From: Enterococcus lemanii
Lineage (GTDB): Bacteria; Bacillota; Bacilli; Lactobacillales; Enterococcaceae
DNA: 55,703 bases
Reading direction: 5' to 3'
Assembly: GCF_016909125.1 (NCBI RefSeq)
Contig: NZ_JAFBFD010000017.1
Location: 1-55,703, forward strand
Shown here piece by piece: positions 7,368-16,745 of the stretch (position 1 is its first letter; the number at the start of each line of letters is the position of its first letter). The translations under genes and the position numbers were made by a program. Below the pieces are notes generated by a model, which had not been told where the DNA came from, searched no databases, and worked only from the letters and a program-made list of their open reading frames with translations.

Positions 7368-10025
7368 TTACTTCATATTTTTAACGGCTTGATTGAACTC
7401 TTGATAATAGCTTACCATTTCTTGATCAGAAGACAAACAGATGATTTGATAATCTTGTCCAAACGTAACGAAAAGCTCGGCCAATTGGCGCTTTCTTTTC
7501 CGATCATAATGCAACCAACCGTCGTCAATAATGATTGGTGAAAGAATCCGGTCTTTTTGTAAGCTCAAATACGCAAAACGCAAAGCCATAATTAACTGGT
7601 CTTTTGTCCCGGTTGATAGTTGGTAAATCGTTTGTTTTTCCCCATTTTGTAGCACTTCGAGTTGACCGTCATTTAAAGTGACTTGCTCGTAGCGTTGACT
7701 CGTTAATAAATTAAAATAGTGCGTTGCTTGGTGTAACATTTCTGGTAATTGCTGTTCGGATAATTCATTTGCTAAATCTTCTAAAAAGACACTGAGTAAG
7801 CGATTGGTGCCCCACTTCACCATGGCTGTTTCGATTTGTGACTTTAATTTTGTTTCTTCTTGATAAAGTTCATCGAGTGTCCCATCTGCTTGAAGTTGTT
7901 CCAGTTGTAATTTTAGACGTTGTTTTGTTTCCAAATCTTCTTGGTAATCTTCTTGCAAGAGTGCTTGTTTTTCGGTTAGCTCATGAATCTGTTGTTCTAG
8001 TTGTCTTCGGGTAATTTTCTTTGGAAAGAGCGGTTGTAAAAGTTTGCTTAATTCTTCTTTCCGTTCAAACTTTTGAATTTTTTCTTGCCATTGTTTACTC
8101 CATAAAGGGACGTCTAGCGGACTTGTTAGGCCAAATGTTCTTAACAAAGGCGCGAATTTAACAAATAATTCTTCGCGATTATTTTTTTGACGCCGCAATT
8201 GTTCAGCTAAGATGGTTGCCGGGTTTTGTGCCCGTTCTAATTTCATTGCTTGCATTTCATCGTTAAATGATTCTAGCAGTTGATAACGCTCACTTAAATC
8301 ACTCCCAGCTAATGGTAACCACGCTTGGTAATCGGTAAAAGCCGCGGCGTATTCTTCTAAAGCTGCACTCAAGGCTTTTTTTTGTGGCGCAAGTTCTTGA
8401 AGTTCATGTTTTAAAGCCAGAAATAAAGTGACCGCTTGGTTGTATTCGTCTAACATTGCTGGCCACTTTTCAACACGCGTTTCTTGCCCAAAGAGCGGTT
8501 GCAACTGGTTTTTTTCGACGAGTATTTGTTGCGTTATTTGTGTTACTTTTTCACGTTTATTTGCCCGTTCAAATGCTAATTCGCTTTTTTTGGCTAGCTT
8601 TTCTTGCCATAATGGTTTTTGTTGTTTTGCTTTGTTTTGTTGTTGCGAAAAAAACAGACCCAGTAACAAACTCGCGATAGAAAAAGCCCAGCTGATTCCT
8701 TTTAGCTGACCGTTTACTAAAAAGCTAAGCGTCAATATTAGTCCAGCCAAACCAAAGCACGCCCAACTTAATTTTTGTTTCAATGATTTATTTTGTAAAA
8801 GTTCTGGTAATTGTTGTTCCAGGGCTTTTATTTCTTCTTCTAATGTTTGAATTTGTTCATCTAGCCATTCCAAACGCAATTGTTCGTTTTGTAAACTTAC
8901 TTCATTGGCTTGTAAAGCTTCAATTTTTATTGGTATCTTAGGATCGCTTAACTCTGGCGTTTTCCCTTGCCAGCCCCATTTTTGTGCCAATATTTGATAC
9001 TGGCTTTGTTTGTCTTGTACACTTTGATTTAAGCGTTGGTATTCGTCTTGCTTACGAAAGGCATCGGTTTTTTCTTTTAATAATTGCTGAATTTGGGTTT
9101 CTTGTTCCAAAAAAAAGAAATAACGATCGGATATGCCACCTGATTCCAGTCGAGCAATTTCTGTTTCTTTTTTTTGAATTTCTTCGGTTATTTGTTGATA
9201 ACGTTGATAAAAGTGCGCTAGCTCCTGGGCTTGCTGACTTTGTGCCCGTGGATCGACGACTTGTGCTAAACTTTGCCATTCCTCATATAAATCAAAATTC
9301 AATGCTTGCTGCTTTAAGTGTTGCAAAGCTTGTTGATCATTTGCCCGTTGAAGGTCTTTTTCATGGACTTGTTTTTCAACTTCTAATATTTGACGATGAC
9401 TTTGTTGGACAGTCGCTTCTTGTTGTTCTTTTTGTTCGATTTTTTCTTTTAATTGTTGCCATTCTTTTAACTGACGATTTAATGGCAAGACTTGTCCTTT
9501 TAATTTGTAAAGTTTTTGGTTTTCTTTTTCGTATTGCACTCTTTGTTGACGCATCTGAGCACTACCACTAATTCCTAATGAAATCAGGGCTTCTTGTAAT
9601 TCTTTTTCTTGCAAACGGTCAATTTCTGATAACTGTTCTTGTTGAAAGGTAAACACGTCTTGAAACGTCTCTAACGTTAGTGGCGCCAGGATTTGAGTCA
9701 ACCATTCCTCGTCGCTAGTAGTGTCGCCGACCTGCACTTTCGTCTTGACTTGTGTTCCTTGTTTAAAACGCTCAATTAAAACCTCTCCATAAAGCGGGTG
9801 GTCAATCCACAATTTGCCCCCATAAGCGGCGCCATCCGTTGGTGTATAATCGCGCTTTTTTTTCCCTCTTTTAGGAAAGCCAAACAACATCGCTTGAATA
9901 AAATGATACAACGTTGACTTCCCTGCTTCATTTTCGCCATAAAACAATTGATTCCCGGCTAAAAAATCAAAGCTTTGTTGTCGATAATAACCAAACCCAC
10001 TAATTTCTGCTCGAATCAATCTCAT
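7368..10025 (-). CDS. yhaN: YhaN-type SbcC/Rad50-like AAA ATPase
   Basis: An 885-residue SMC/Rad50-like protein. Walker A GENEAGKST is at 30-38. Two long coiled-coil regions rich in Gln, Glu and Lys flank a central pair of hydrophobic segments (about residues 420-460, LSWACFGLAGLILTL). The C-terminus has the signature LSTGTKDQLIMAL and a Walker B region PIIIDDGWLHYD. The central hydrophobic hairpin is typical of YhaN and absent from SbcC. It starts 3 nt after yhaO, so the two are surely co-expressed, and they probably form a nuclease complex like SbcCD. The exact substrate is unknown. Confidence 0.88.
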   Translation of the reverse strand: MRLIRAEISGFGYYRQQSFDFLAGNQLFYGENEAGKSTLYHFIQAMLFGFPKRGKKKRDYTPTDGAAYGGKLWIDHPLYGEVLIERFKQGTQVKTKVQVGDTTSDEEWLTQILAPLTLETFQDVFTFQQEQLSEIDRLQEKELQEALISLGISGSAQMRQQRVQYEKENQKLYKLKGQVLPLNRQLKEWQQLKEKIEQKEQQEATVQQSHRQILEVEKQVHEKDLQRANDQQALQHLKQQALNFDLYEEWQSLAQVVDPRAQSQQAQELAHFYQRYQQITEEIQKKETEIARLESGGISDRYFFFLEQETQIQQLLKEKTDAFRKQDEYQRLNQSVQDKQSQYQILAQKWGWQGKTPELSDPKIPIKIEALQANEVSLQNEQLRLEWLDEQIQTLEEEIKALEQQLPELLQNKSLKQKLSWACFGLAGLILTLSFLVNGQLKGISWAFSIASLLLGLFFSQQQNKAKQQKPLWQEKLAKKSELAFERANKREKVTQITQQILVEKNQLQPLFGQETRVEKWPAMLDEYNQAVTLFLALKHELQELAPQKKALSAALEEYAAAFTDYQAWLPLAGSDLSERYQLLESFNDEMQAMKLERAQNPATILAEQLRRQKNNREELFVKFAPLLRTFGLTSPLDVPLWSKQWQEKIQKFERKEELSKLLQPLFPKKITRRQLEQQIHELTEKQALLQEDYQEDLETKQRLKLQLEQLQADGTLDELYQEETKLKSQIETAMVKWGTNRLLSVFLEDLANELSEQQLPEMLHQATHYFNLLTSQRYEQVTLNDGQLEVLQNGEKQTIYQLSTGTKDQLIMALRFAYLSLQKDRILSPIIIDDGWLHYDRKRKRQLAELFVTFGQDYQIICLSSDQEMVSYYQEFNQAVKNMK

Positions 10026-10028
10026 TTT

Positions 10029-11216
10029 TTACTCTCTCCATTGGTATTCTTCATCTAGTCTTTTTTTGGTTTGTTTTAAAACATCTGCTTGAAAATTAGT
10101 CAGTGAATAAAGCTGACTTGGTACTTTATGTGACCAAAGTTCCTCCATAACTTGTGTAAAATAACTCGTTGCTTCATATTGCTTTAATAAATGTTCTCTT
10201 AATTCACGACTACCTTGTAACAGAATCGAACGATTGCTAGCGTTTGCTTGCAGTTCGACTTGGTAAATTTGTTGTAAAAAACCTTTTTGGGCAAATCTCT
10301 TATTTAAGTACGCAATCATTTCGAGTTTATCTTCCTCACCTAGCCAGTTTTCTGGTAAGTCATCGGTTTGCGTAAAGGTAATTTTGACTAAGCTTTTTTC
10401 TGATGATAAAAAACGAGCTTCGACCGCTTCTAAAGCTTCTTTGACTTGGCGCACACCTTTTAACGAACAAGTCATTTCTTGCCAGACAACCTCTGCCACA
10501 AATAAAGCTTCCCAGCTCGCTTGCGTTGGCGTAAGTGTCACAAGTAAGACGCCTGGTGTCTGTGTTTCTTTTTGAGTATGTCCTTGAGGCGCGCCAGGAT
10601 AAAGCATCGGTGGTTCCGTCGCCAAAACCGTGGGGACATGAATATGCCCTAACGCCCAGTACGCATAATTTTTTTGTTTCATTTCTTGCAAGGTAAAAGG
10701 CGCGTAACGATCGCCATTCAAATCACCGTGGTACATCCCGATATGGTAACTACTTTGACGCGGAGGAAATTCCGGAACTTTCGACTGCGCTAACCACTGA
10801 CTTTGATAACTGAAACCACTAATTTGATAAGTACTCCCATCTTTTGCTTGGCCTTCAAACGTTTCAACGTTTTCTTTCGCAAATAAGTGAACATTTTCAG
10901 GAAATTCAAACCAATACCGCTGTGGGTCATAATAATCATGATTACCAAAACTTAAATAAACTGGTATCGCCGCTTCTTTTAAACGATTCATTTGTTGAAA
11001 AAAATGGTGTTGGGTTTTTAAACTCGGACGGTTTTGATGAAACGTATCACCAACTAAAAGAACAAAGTCAACCGCTTGGCTCAACGCTTCATCAACAATC
11101 TTTTCAAGCACTTTGGCATTGGCTTTAGACAAAATTTTGCTATTGTCTTCTAATAAATGCAGTCCTTCAAAAGGACGATCAATATGTAAATCCGCACAAT
11201 GAAGAAAGCGAATCAC
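10029..11216 (-). CDS. yhaO: YhaO-type DNA repair exonuclease (metallophosphatase)
   Basis: A 395-residue calcineurin-like phosphoesterase of the SbcD/Mre11 class. Metal-binding motifs are in order: CADLHIDRPF (residue 8 on), GDTFHQNRP, GNHDYYD and the C-terminal GHIHVP. The start is a GTG at 11216 preceded by AAAGGAGGGG. It is the first gene of the operon and the probable catalytic partner of YhaN. Confidence 0.9.
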   Translation of the reverse strand: MIRFLHCADLHIDRPFEGLHLLEDNSKILSKANAKVLEKIVDEALSQAVDFVLLVGDTFHQNRPSLKTQHHFFQQMNRLKEAAIPVYLSFGNHDYYDPQRYWFEFPENVHLFAKENVETFEGQAKDGSTYQISGFSYQSQWLAQSKVPEFPPRQSSYHIGMYHGDLNGDRYAPFTLQEMKQKNYAYWALGHIHVPTVLATEPPMLYPGAPQGHTQKETQTPGVLLVTLTPTQASWEALFVAEVVWQEMTCSLKGVRQVKEALEAVEARFLSSEKSLVKITFTQTDDLPENWLGEEDKLEMIAYLNKRFAQKGFLQQIYQVELQANASNRSILLQGSRELREHLLKQYEATSYFTQVMEELWSHKVPSQLYSLTNFQADVLKQTKKRLDEEYQWRE

Positions 11217-11310
11217 GGCTTTCCCCTCCTTTTTTCTTTTTATTTTAACATTCTTAATGATAAAAGTCAGTATTATACGAAAGTTTGTTCGCTTTTATTT
11301 ATACAACTAC

Positions 11311-11519
11311 TTTCAAATCTTTTTAACCAACAGGTTGATCAAAATCTGCAAAAGTAAGTTATGTCTAAATTTGTGATTTATACATTAGAAGTCGCCAATA
11401 TTGATAAAAGTGCATGGTTTTTTCGTGTTCTGCCGTTACAAGTCTGTCACTTGTTCTATAAAATATAGCGCTCTAACACCGTTGTTTCAATGTTTTTTAT
11501 TGAATTGGTAGCTATTATT
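11311..11519 (-). mobile_element. Insertion sequence remnant, copy B
   Basis: The roughly 400-base gap between yhaO and the next gene holds a degenerate copy of the dispersed element described at 23258-24140, in the same orientation. Shared blocks include GGTTGATCAAAATCTGCAAA (from 11333), TATTGATAAAAGTGCATGG (from 11399), TTTCGTGTTCT and TGTTTCAATGTTTTTTATT. On the minus strand it corresponds to the untranslated lead and first codons of the transposase, with stops and gaps. Neither end is intact. The rest of the gap holds the presumed yhaO promoter, which I could not place. Confidence 0.7.
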
Positions 11520-11532
11520 TAAGCATTCAAAA

Positions 11533-11586
11533 ATAATAAAAAAAAGACCGTAGACTTCATCTCTTTTGAGACTTTGTCTACGGTCT
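11533..11586 (-). terminator. Terminator of the YlbF/YheA-family gene
   Basis: An 11-bp stem AGACCGTAGAC (11545-11555) with GTCTACGGTCT (11576-11586). On the minus strand it is followed by a T-run and further T-rich sequence. Confidence 0.85.
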
Positions 11587-11615
11587 GAAACCTTATAAAG
11601 TAGGTATCTTTTTTC

Positions 11616-11960
11616 TTATCCTTCGTATAACTCACGTAATGGGTTCATAATAATGCGGTTTAAGTCATTCACCACTAAGCTAAACGCTTGCTCGTGTTTC
11701 ATTAAGTCACTGATGATTTCTTCGGTTTGAACTTTTTCTGCTAATGCTTGTGCTTGTTGTGCATCGTCATCTGATAGTTCTTCACCAGACATCATTTTTT
11801 GATGTAGTTCTTGTTGGAATGTTTGGAATTCTTTAAATAAGCCATACGCTTCTTCGTTTTCTTTTAAGCGTTTGAATGATGCACTTAATGCTTGGAAAGC
11901 TGCATCTTCACGAATTTCTCTTTCTAGTTGGTTGGCTGTATCGTATAAATTTGCTGACAT
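11616..11960 (-). CDS. YlbF/YmcA/YheA-family protein (UPF0342-like)
   Basis: A 114-residue all-helical protein beginning [15 protein letters not shown] and containing [18 protein letters not shown], typical of the Com_YlbF family. In Bacillus, relatives YlbF, YmcA and YaaT control RNase Y. This one is closest in length and sequence to the YheA branch, whose role is not well defined. The ATG has a GAGGAGG site and the gene is monocistronic with its own terminator. Confidence 0.8.
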   Translation of the reverse strand: MSANLYDTANQLEREIREDAAFQALSASFKRLKENEEAYGLFKEFQTFQQELHQKMMSGEELSDDDAQQAQALAEKVQTEEIISDLMKHEQAFSLVVNDLNRIIMNPLRELYEG

Positions 11961-12027
11961 ATAAAATCCTCCTCTTATTTGCTTACCTTAGTTATTGTAT
12001 CACGCTTTTTCTTTGATTGCGATACCA

Positions 12028-14184
12028 TTATGGTCGGGGCAGGCGATTCCAAATCTCGCGGACAAGTTCTTTTGATTTTTCGATAACTTTCCCACCAATA
12101 TTTTTTACTTCTTCTTTGGCTTTTTCGGTTACTTGATCTAGTTTTTCTTGTAACTCTTTTTTCAGCAAGTCATTTCCTTCTGGGACATCCTCCGCGGCTA
12201 TCACTTGCCCGCCAGTTACGTAAGCATCTGCTACAGTAAATGGTGTCTGCGCGGTATACGGTAAGATACCATCAATTTGCGCCCGGAATAAAGCGCCCAT
12301 GTTTTCGCCACCGGTTCCACTAATTACATTTTCGGCACTTGGTTGCTCAAAACCAATCCAAGTTGAAATAACCACGTCTGGCGTATAACCAATAATCCAT
12401 TGGTCATTACTTTTACTTGTATCATAACTACTTTCAGTGGTTCCTGTTTTCCCAGCTAATGTGTAATTATAAGAGGCAGCATTTACGGCGGTTCCGTTTG
12501 AAAAAGTCCCTAAAAGCATACTTGTCATTTCATCGCTCGTTTGTTTTGAAATAATTCGTTTTCCTTTTGGTTGCGTTTTGTCAACGATGACTGCACCGGT
12601 TGAATCGACAATTTTTCGAATGAGGTGTGGTGAATAAAGTGTCCCACCATTAGCAAAAACACCGTACGCACTGGCCATCACTGCTGGAGAAGTCCCGTGT
12701 TCTAATCCTCCAAGGGCTAAACCATAGTATTTATCATTTTCAGTTAGTGGCAACCCAAACTCAAGGGCTTTATTGAAACCTTTTGTTAAGCCAATTTCAT
12801 GTAATAGCCAAACAGCGGGTAAATTCAAACTTTGAGCGACCGCGTGATACATTGAAACTTCCCCTTGGTACGTCCCATTAAAGTTTTTAGCCTCATAATA
12901 CGATTGTGGTTCATCTTTTAAAATTTGATCAGGCGTGTAACCTGCTTCTAAAGCCGGCGTGTATACACTAAGTGGCTTGATGGTTGACCCTGGCGACCGT
13001 TCCATGTCAACCGCTAAGTTAAAACCACGAAACGTGTAATCCCCTCGACGACCAATTAAACCTTGAATTTCGCCATTATTTGGATTTAAAGCGATCGTTG
13101 CCGATTGAACCAGATCGCCACTTGTGCTATTTGGTGGAAAATAACCATTTTCAGCATAAATACTTTGTAAATTACTTTGATAGTTTTGATCTAATCCGGT
13201 ATAAATTTTGTAACCACGTTTTAAAATATCTTCATCATCTAAACCATATAGACGAACCGCTTCATCAATTACGGCATCAAAATAATAAGGATAACGGTAA
13301 CCAGAATTGGCAGGGTTGTAAGTATCATAAAGCAAATCACCTAACGCCACTTGTTGTTCGGCATTGGCTTCTTCTTGGGTTAGTTTTTGGTTATCAACCA
13401 TCACTTGTAAAACCGTATCGCGACGATTGATGGCATTGTCTAAATGATCAATTGGATTATAAATTGAAGGCCCTTTTAACATCCCAACTAAAGTCGCTGC
13501 TTCACCAAGTGACAAGTTCAGCGCATCCACTCCAAAATATTTATGGGAAGCATCTTGCAAGCCCCATACCCCATTGCCAAAGTAAGCGGTATTTAAATAC
13601 ATGGTTAAAATCTCGTTCTTACTATATTTTTTTTCAATTTCAATTGCTAAAAATAATTCTTTGGCTTTTCGACTAAACGTTTGATCGAGTGTTAAATACG
13701 CATTTTTAGCTAGCTGTTGCGTTAAGGTACTTCCGCCACCGCCGACCGTACTACGATTAATTAAGACTCGAACCGCTGCCCGTGCAATTCCTTTCAAATC
13801 AAAGCCGTGGTGCTCATAAAAGCGCCGGTCCTCGGTCGAAATGAGGGCATCAATCACATACGGCGAAATCTGCTCGTATTCAATGTAGTTGCCTTTTTGC
13901 GCTTGGAAACGCCCCGCTTCTTCATCTACTTGATCATAAATTACAGACGCTTCTTTTAAACCCGAAGCTAGATCTTCGACTTTTGTTGTTTTGGCTAAAT
14001 AAAATAAATAAGTACTCATGATTAATGTCAAAACTAACGTTAGTAAAATGACCACTTTCGTTAGATGGTATTTTTTCCATAAACGGGTAAAGTGTTGTTT
14101 AAATGTGATTAAATGTGGTTTTAGCCAAACCCAAAATTGCTTCAATCCTATTTTTATTTTTTCCATTATTTTTTTAAAATCCAT
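12028..14184 (-). CDS. Class A penicillin-binding protein (PBP1A-like)
   Basis: A 718-residue bifunctional peptidoglycan synthase. A cytoplasmic basic N-terminus is followed by one membrane anchor (about 43-63), then a GT51 glycosyltransferase domain with STEDRRFYEHHG (catalytic Glu118) and GGSTLTQQLAKN. The transpeptidase domain has SPGSTIKPL (Ser400, Lys403), QSLN (Ser452-Asn454) and AGKTGTT (Lys579). The C-terminal tail is charged and helical. The ATG at 14184 follows AAGGAGA. It polymerises glycan strands and cross-links stems on the outer membrane face. Confidence 0.93.
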   Translation of the reverse strand: MDFKKIMEKIKIGLKQFWVWLKPHLITFKQHFTRLWKKYHLTKVVILLTLVLTLIMSTYLFYLAKTTKVEDLASGLKEASVIYDQVDEEAGRFQAQKGNYIEYEQISPYVIDALISTEDRRFYEHHGFDLKGIARAAVRVLINRSTVGGGGSTLTQQLAKNAYLTLDQTFSRKAKELFLAIEIEKKYSKNEILTMYLNTAYFGNGVWGLQDASHKYFGVDALNLSLGEAATLVGMLKGPSIYNPIDHLDNAINRRDTVLQVMVDNQKLTQEEANAEQQVALGDLLYDTYNPANSGYRYPYYFDAVIDEAVRLYGLDDEDILKRGYKIYTGLDQNYQSNLQSIYAENGYFPPNSTSGDLVQSATIALNPNNGEIQGLIGRRGDYTFRGFNLAVDMERSPGSTIKPLSVYTPALEAGYTPDQILKDEPQSYYEAKNFNGTYQGEVSMYHAVAQSLNLPAVWLLHEIGLTKGFNKALEFGLPLTENDKYYGLALGGLEHGTSPAVMASAYGVFANGGTLYSPHLIRKIVDSTGAVIVDKTQPKGKRIISKQTSDEMTSMLLGTFSNGTAVNAASYNYTLAGKTGTTESSYDTSKSNDQWIIGYTPDVVISTWIGFEQPSAENVISGTGGENMGALFRAQIDGILPYTAQTPFTVADAYVTGGQVIAAEDVPEGNDLLKKELQEKLDQVTEKAKEEVKNIGGKVIEKSKELVREIWNRLPRP

Positions 14185-14423
14185 CGTCTTCTCCTTGTTT
14201 GGTTGTCGCTTGATCCCCTAATCGTTTTTTCAGTTATTTCATAGATTCGTATGCATCTTTGTCGTACATAAAAAGAGTACCCCAACTTTACTTAGTGTAA
14301 CAAATGATTGCTTTTTTTCCATAGGGCCAAGGTTGTAACTTCGCGCCTCGTTCATTTTACCACTCATTTTGTGAAAAACTGTTGATTTTTGATTAAGAAA
14401 ATCTAAAATCGGGTATAATATCA

Positions 14424-14563
14424 TTAATGTGTACCGATTAAATAAAAAACATTGAAACAGCGGATCGTATTCCTTGGGCAGAGCTAGAAAGGGAATATGG
14501 CTTCAACGCTGAAGAAACCGTTATGCAAATTCAAGAAAATCCTTATTTGCAATTATTATTATG
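14424..14563 (+). mobile_element. Insertion sequence remnant, copy D (internally deleted)
   Basis: Begins with the element end TTAATGTGTACCGATTAAAT, continues AAAACATTGAAACAGC, then jumps straight to CGTATTCCTTGGGCAGAGCT. In frame this gives the transposase peptide IPWAELEREYGFNAEE, then VMQIQENPYLQ. Compared with copy A at 23258-24140, about 170 bp of lead sequence and a further coding segment are missing. The remaining part of the 480-base gap between the PBP and the RluA gene shows nothing else I recognise. Confidence 0.75.
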
Positions 14564-14665
14564 ACAAAAACAGCCGGTTTATGAATCAATATTCGGCACC
14601 TTTTTTTATTCACTTTTATTATTCAGTACTTTACTGCTTATTATTTGAAAGGAAACGATTTTTTC

Positions 14666-15526
14666 ATGGAATATACTCTTACTCTACCTAAAACACAAAC
14701 CGAGATGACCATTCGTGAGCTCTTAGAAAATGAATGGCTCGTGCCACGAAAGGTCCGCCATTTTTTACGCGTTCGCAAAGGGGTTCGGCTAAATGGTGAG
14801 GTGGCCATGTTACATCAAGTCATTCGTGCCGGCGACCAAATCACACTATCGTTAGAAGAAAGTGACTATGCGTTCAAACCGGTCATTTTAGGCGATGCTA
14901 GTCAAGTGGAGGTACTTTTTGAAGACGAACACCTCATCATCGTCAATAAGCCTGGTGGAATTAAAACGCATCCTAATCAACCGGATGAAACGACTACTTT
15001 ACTCAACCATCTGGCTGCTTATTTAGCACCAAAACAACAGCAACCATTCGTCGTCCATCGCTTAGACAAAGAAACGAGTGGTGCCATTTTGTTTGCTAAA
15101 AATCCTTTTGTTTTACCAATTTTAGGTCGTTTATTAGAACAAAAATTAATTTATCGGCGCTATCAAGCCGTTGTGCATGGCCGTTTAAAGCAAGACTTGA
15201 CGATTCGTAAAAAAATTGGGCGTGACCGCCACGATCGCCGTAAGCGCGTCATTGATCCAAAAGGTGGTCAAATGGCGATTACGCATGTTCAAGTAGCCAA
15301 AATCGGGACGCAAACGACCCAAATTTATTGTGTTCTGGAAACGGGACGAACGCACCAAATTCGGGTGCACTTAGCTAGTCTTGGACATCCACTTGTCGGC
15401 GATCCGCTTTATCAAACCAAAAAAGCAGACCGATTGATGCTCCATGCTTATGAAATGCATTTCCTTCATCCATTTACAAAAGAACAAATGGCCGTCAAAG
15501 CACTTCCTGGATTATGGTCGCTTTAA
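14666..15526 (+). CDS. RluA-family rRNA pseudouridine synthase
   Basis: A 286-residue RluA/RluD-type pseudouridine synthase. The N-terminal S4-like region (about 8-60, LRVRKGVRLNGE) precedes the catalytic domain, which has VHRLDKETSGAILFAKN with the catalytic Asp, and later LETGRTHQIRVHLASLGHPLVGD. I choose the ATG at 14666, 11-12 nt after GAAAGGA, over the TTG at 14645, which lies within that site. The exact uridine modified cannot be told from sequence. It converges on the M23 gene with a shared terminator. Confidence 0.9.
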   Translation: MEYTLTLPKTQTEMTIRELLENEWLVPRKVRHFLRVRKGVRLNGEVAMLHQVIRAGDQITLSLEESDYAFKPVILGDASQVEVLFEDEHLIIVNKPGGIKTHPNQPDETTTLLNHLAAYLAPKQQQPFVVHRLDKETSGAILFAKNPFVLPILGRLLEQKLIYRRYQAVVHGRLKQDLTIRKKIGRDRHDRRKRVIDPKGGQMAITHVQVAKIGTQTTQIYCVLETGRTHQIRVHLASLGHPLVGDPLYQTKKADRLMLHAYEMHFLHPFTKEQMAVKALPGLWSL

Positions 15527-15532
15527 AAAATT

Positions 15533-15577
15533 AAAAGCACTAGCAACCCCGCGTACTTAGGGGTTGCTAGTGCTTTT
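15533..15577. terminator. Bidirectional terminator
   Basis: An 18-bp stem (15533-15550 with 15560-15577) between convergent genes. T-runs lie at both ends. Confidence 0.9.
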
Positions 15578-15581
15578 TTGA

Positions 15582-16574
15582 TTATAAAATAAAACTAGCT
15601 GGGTCTACAAACCCACTCCATATCCCGGTTGCTATACCAAAATGCAAATGAACCCCCGTTGAATTACCGGTTGTGCCCATTGTGCCGATTTGCTGGGATG
15701 TTTCTAAACTTTGACCGATGCTAACAAATAATTCTGTCATGTGCATATAATACGTGTAGTACCCATTATCATGTTGGATAATCGCATAGTTACCCGCACT
15801 TGCTTGATACCCGGCTTCAACCACCGTACCATAACGAGCGGCTAAAATCGGTGTCCCGTAACTGCCGGTCAAGTCAATGCCGTCATGTTGATTGCCTGAA
15901 TAGCCAGTTGGGTCTACACGGTAACCAAATGGGCTACTGACATTTAGGGGAATCGTTAACGGTGATAAAAAGCCGGTTCTAGCCAAAGCAGCTGCTTGTT
16001 CTTCTTCTTTTTGTTTTTGTTGTTCTAATTCGGTTAACTTGTTTTTTTCTGTTTCAAGTGTTGCAAGAACATGCGCATTTTCTTCGATTAAGGCTGTTTG
16101 CTCTTGTGCTTGACTGGCTTTTTCTTCTAAAAGTGTCGTTTGATCAGTAATTTGTTGTTGCCATTTCTTTTCGATTGTTGCTAATTCTGTTTCTAACTGC
16201 TTATGTTGCTTTATTAAAACGGAAAGTGCCGTTGCAAAAGAATGTTCCGTATCAGATGTACCACTCTTTGCAAGGTTGTCTTTCACGGCTTGAATCAACG
16301 TTTCTTTTGATTCAATTTTTTTAATTAAAGTTACCTTTTCAAGACCTAACTGCTCAATTCTTGTTTCTATCTCTTTTAGACTCGCCGTTTGTTGTTCTTC
16401 TTTAGTAGCTGCTATGATTTGTTCTTTTTGAATTTCCGTTAATTGATTTTCTAAAGTAGCAATCGTCGTTTGTTGTTTGGCTAATGCTTCGTTTATTTCT
16501 TGTGCGAAGGTGTTTTGGGAAAAGAAAAATAAACTCCCCACGCCCGCTAGTAATAATAATTTCTTTAATTTCAA
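15582..16574 (-). CDS. Secreted M23 metallopeptidase with coiled coil (EnvC/NlpD-like)
   Basis: A 330-residue exported protein. A signal peptide (cleavage after about Ala24, NTFAQ) is followed by a long coiled coil at 25-195 rich in Gln, Glu and Lys. A LytM/M23 domain follows at 210-330 with zinc ligands His230, Asp234 (NQHDGIDLTG), His309 and His311 (GVHLHFG), so the active-site set is complete. Such proteins cleave peptidoglycan cross-bridges or activate other hydrolases. A promoter candidate on the minus strand is TTGACA (16658-16663), a 17-bp spacer and TGTTAC (16635-16640). Confidence 0.9.
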   Translation of the reverse strand: MKLKKLLLLAGVGSLFFFSQNTFAQEINEALAKQQTTIATLENQLTEIQKEQIIAATKEEQQTASLKEIETRIEQLGLEKVTLIKKIESKETLIQAVKDNLAKSGTSDTEHSFATALSVLIKQHKQLETELATIEKKWQQQITDQTTLLEEKASQAQEQTALIEENAHVLATLETEKNKLTELEQQKQKEEEQAAALARTGFLSPLTIPLNVSSPFGYRVDPTGYSGNQHDGIDLTGSYGTPILAARYGTVVEAGYQASAGNYAIIQHDNGYYTYYMHMTELFVSIGQSLETSQQIGTMGTTGNSTGVHLHFGIATGIWSGFVDPASFIL

Positions 16575-16745
16575 GTAAAGCGCTCCTCTTCATTTAATCC
16601 TTTGCTACTTTAGCACGATTGTTTGGTCTTTAGGGTAACAATTCCTCAACAAAATCGTGTCAATTAGAAGATTCTTTTTACAAAAGAGGCCTCGTTTTCT
16701 TTTTTAGTGACGATTATCACAATTAGATTACACCATTACGGTTAT

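Noticed and set aside
8984-9571. 195-codon open frame opposite yhaN
   Set aside because: It is antisense to a well-supported coding region, has no ribosome site and no recognisable domain. Long shadows arise from the Gln/Glu-rich coiled-coil codons.
14239-14424. 61-codon frame upstream of the PBP gene
   Set aside because: No ribosome site, no domain, and it lies in the region upstream of the PBP start that should hold its promoter.
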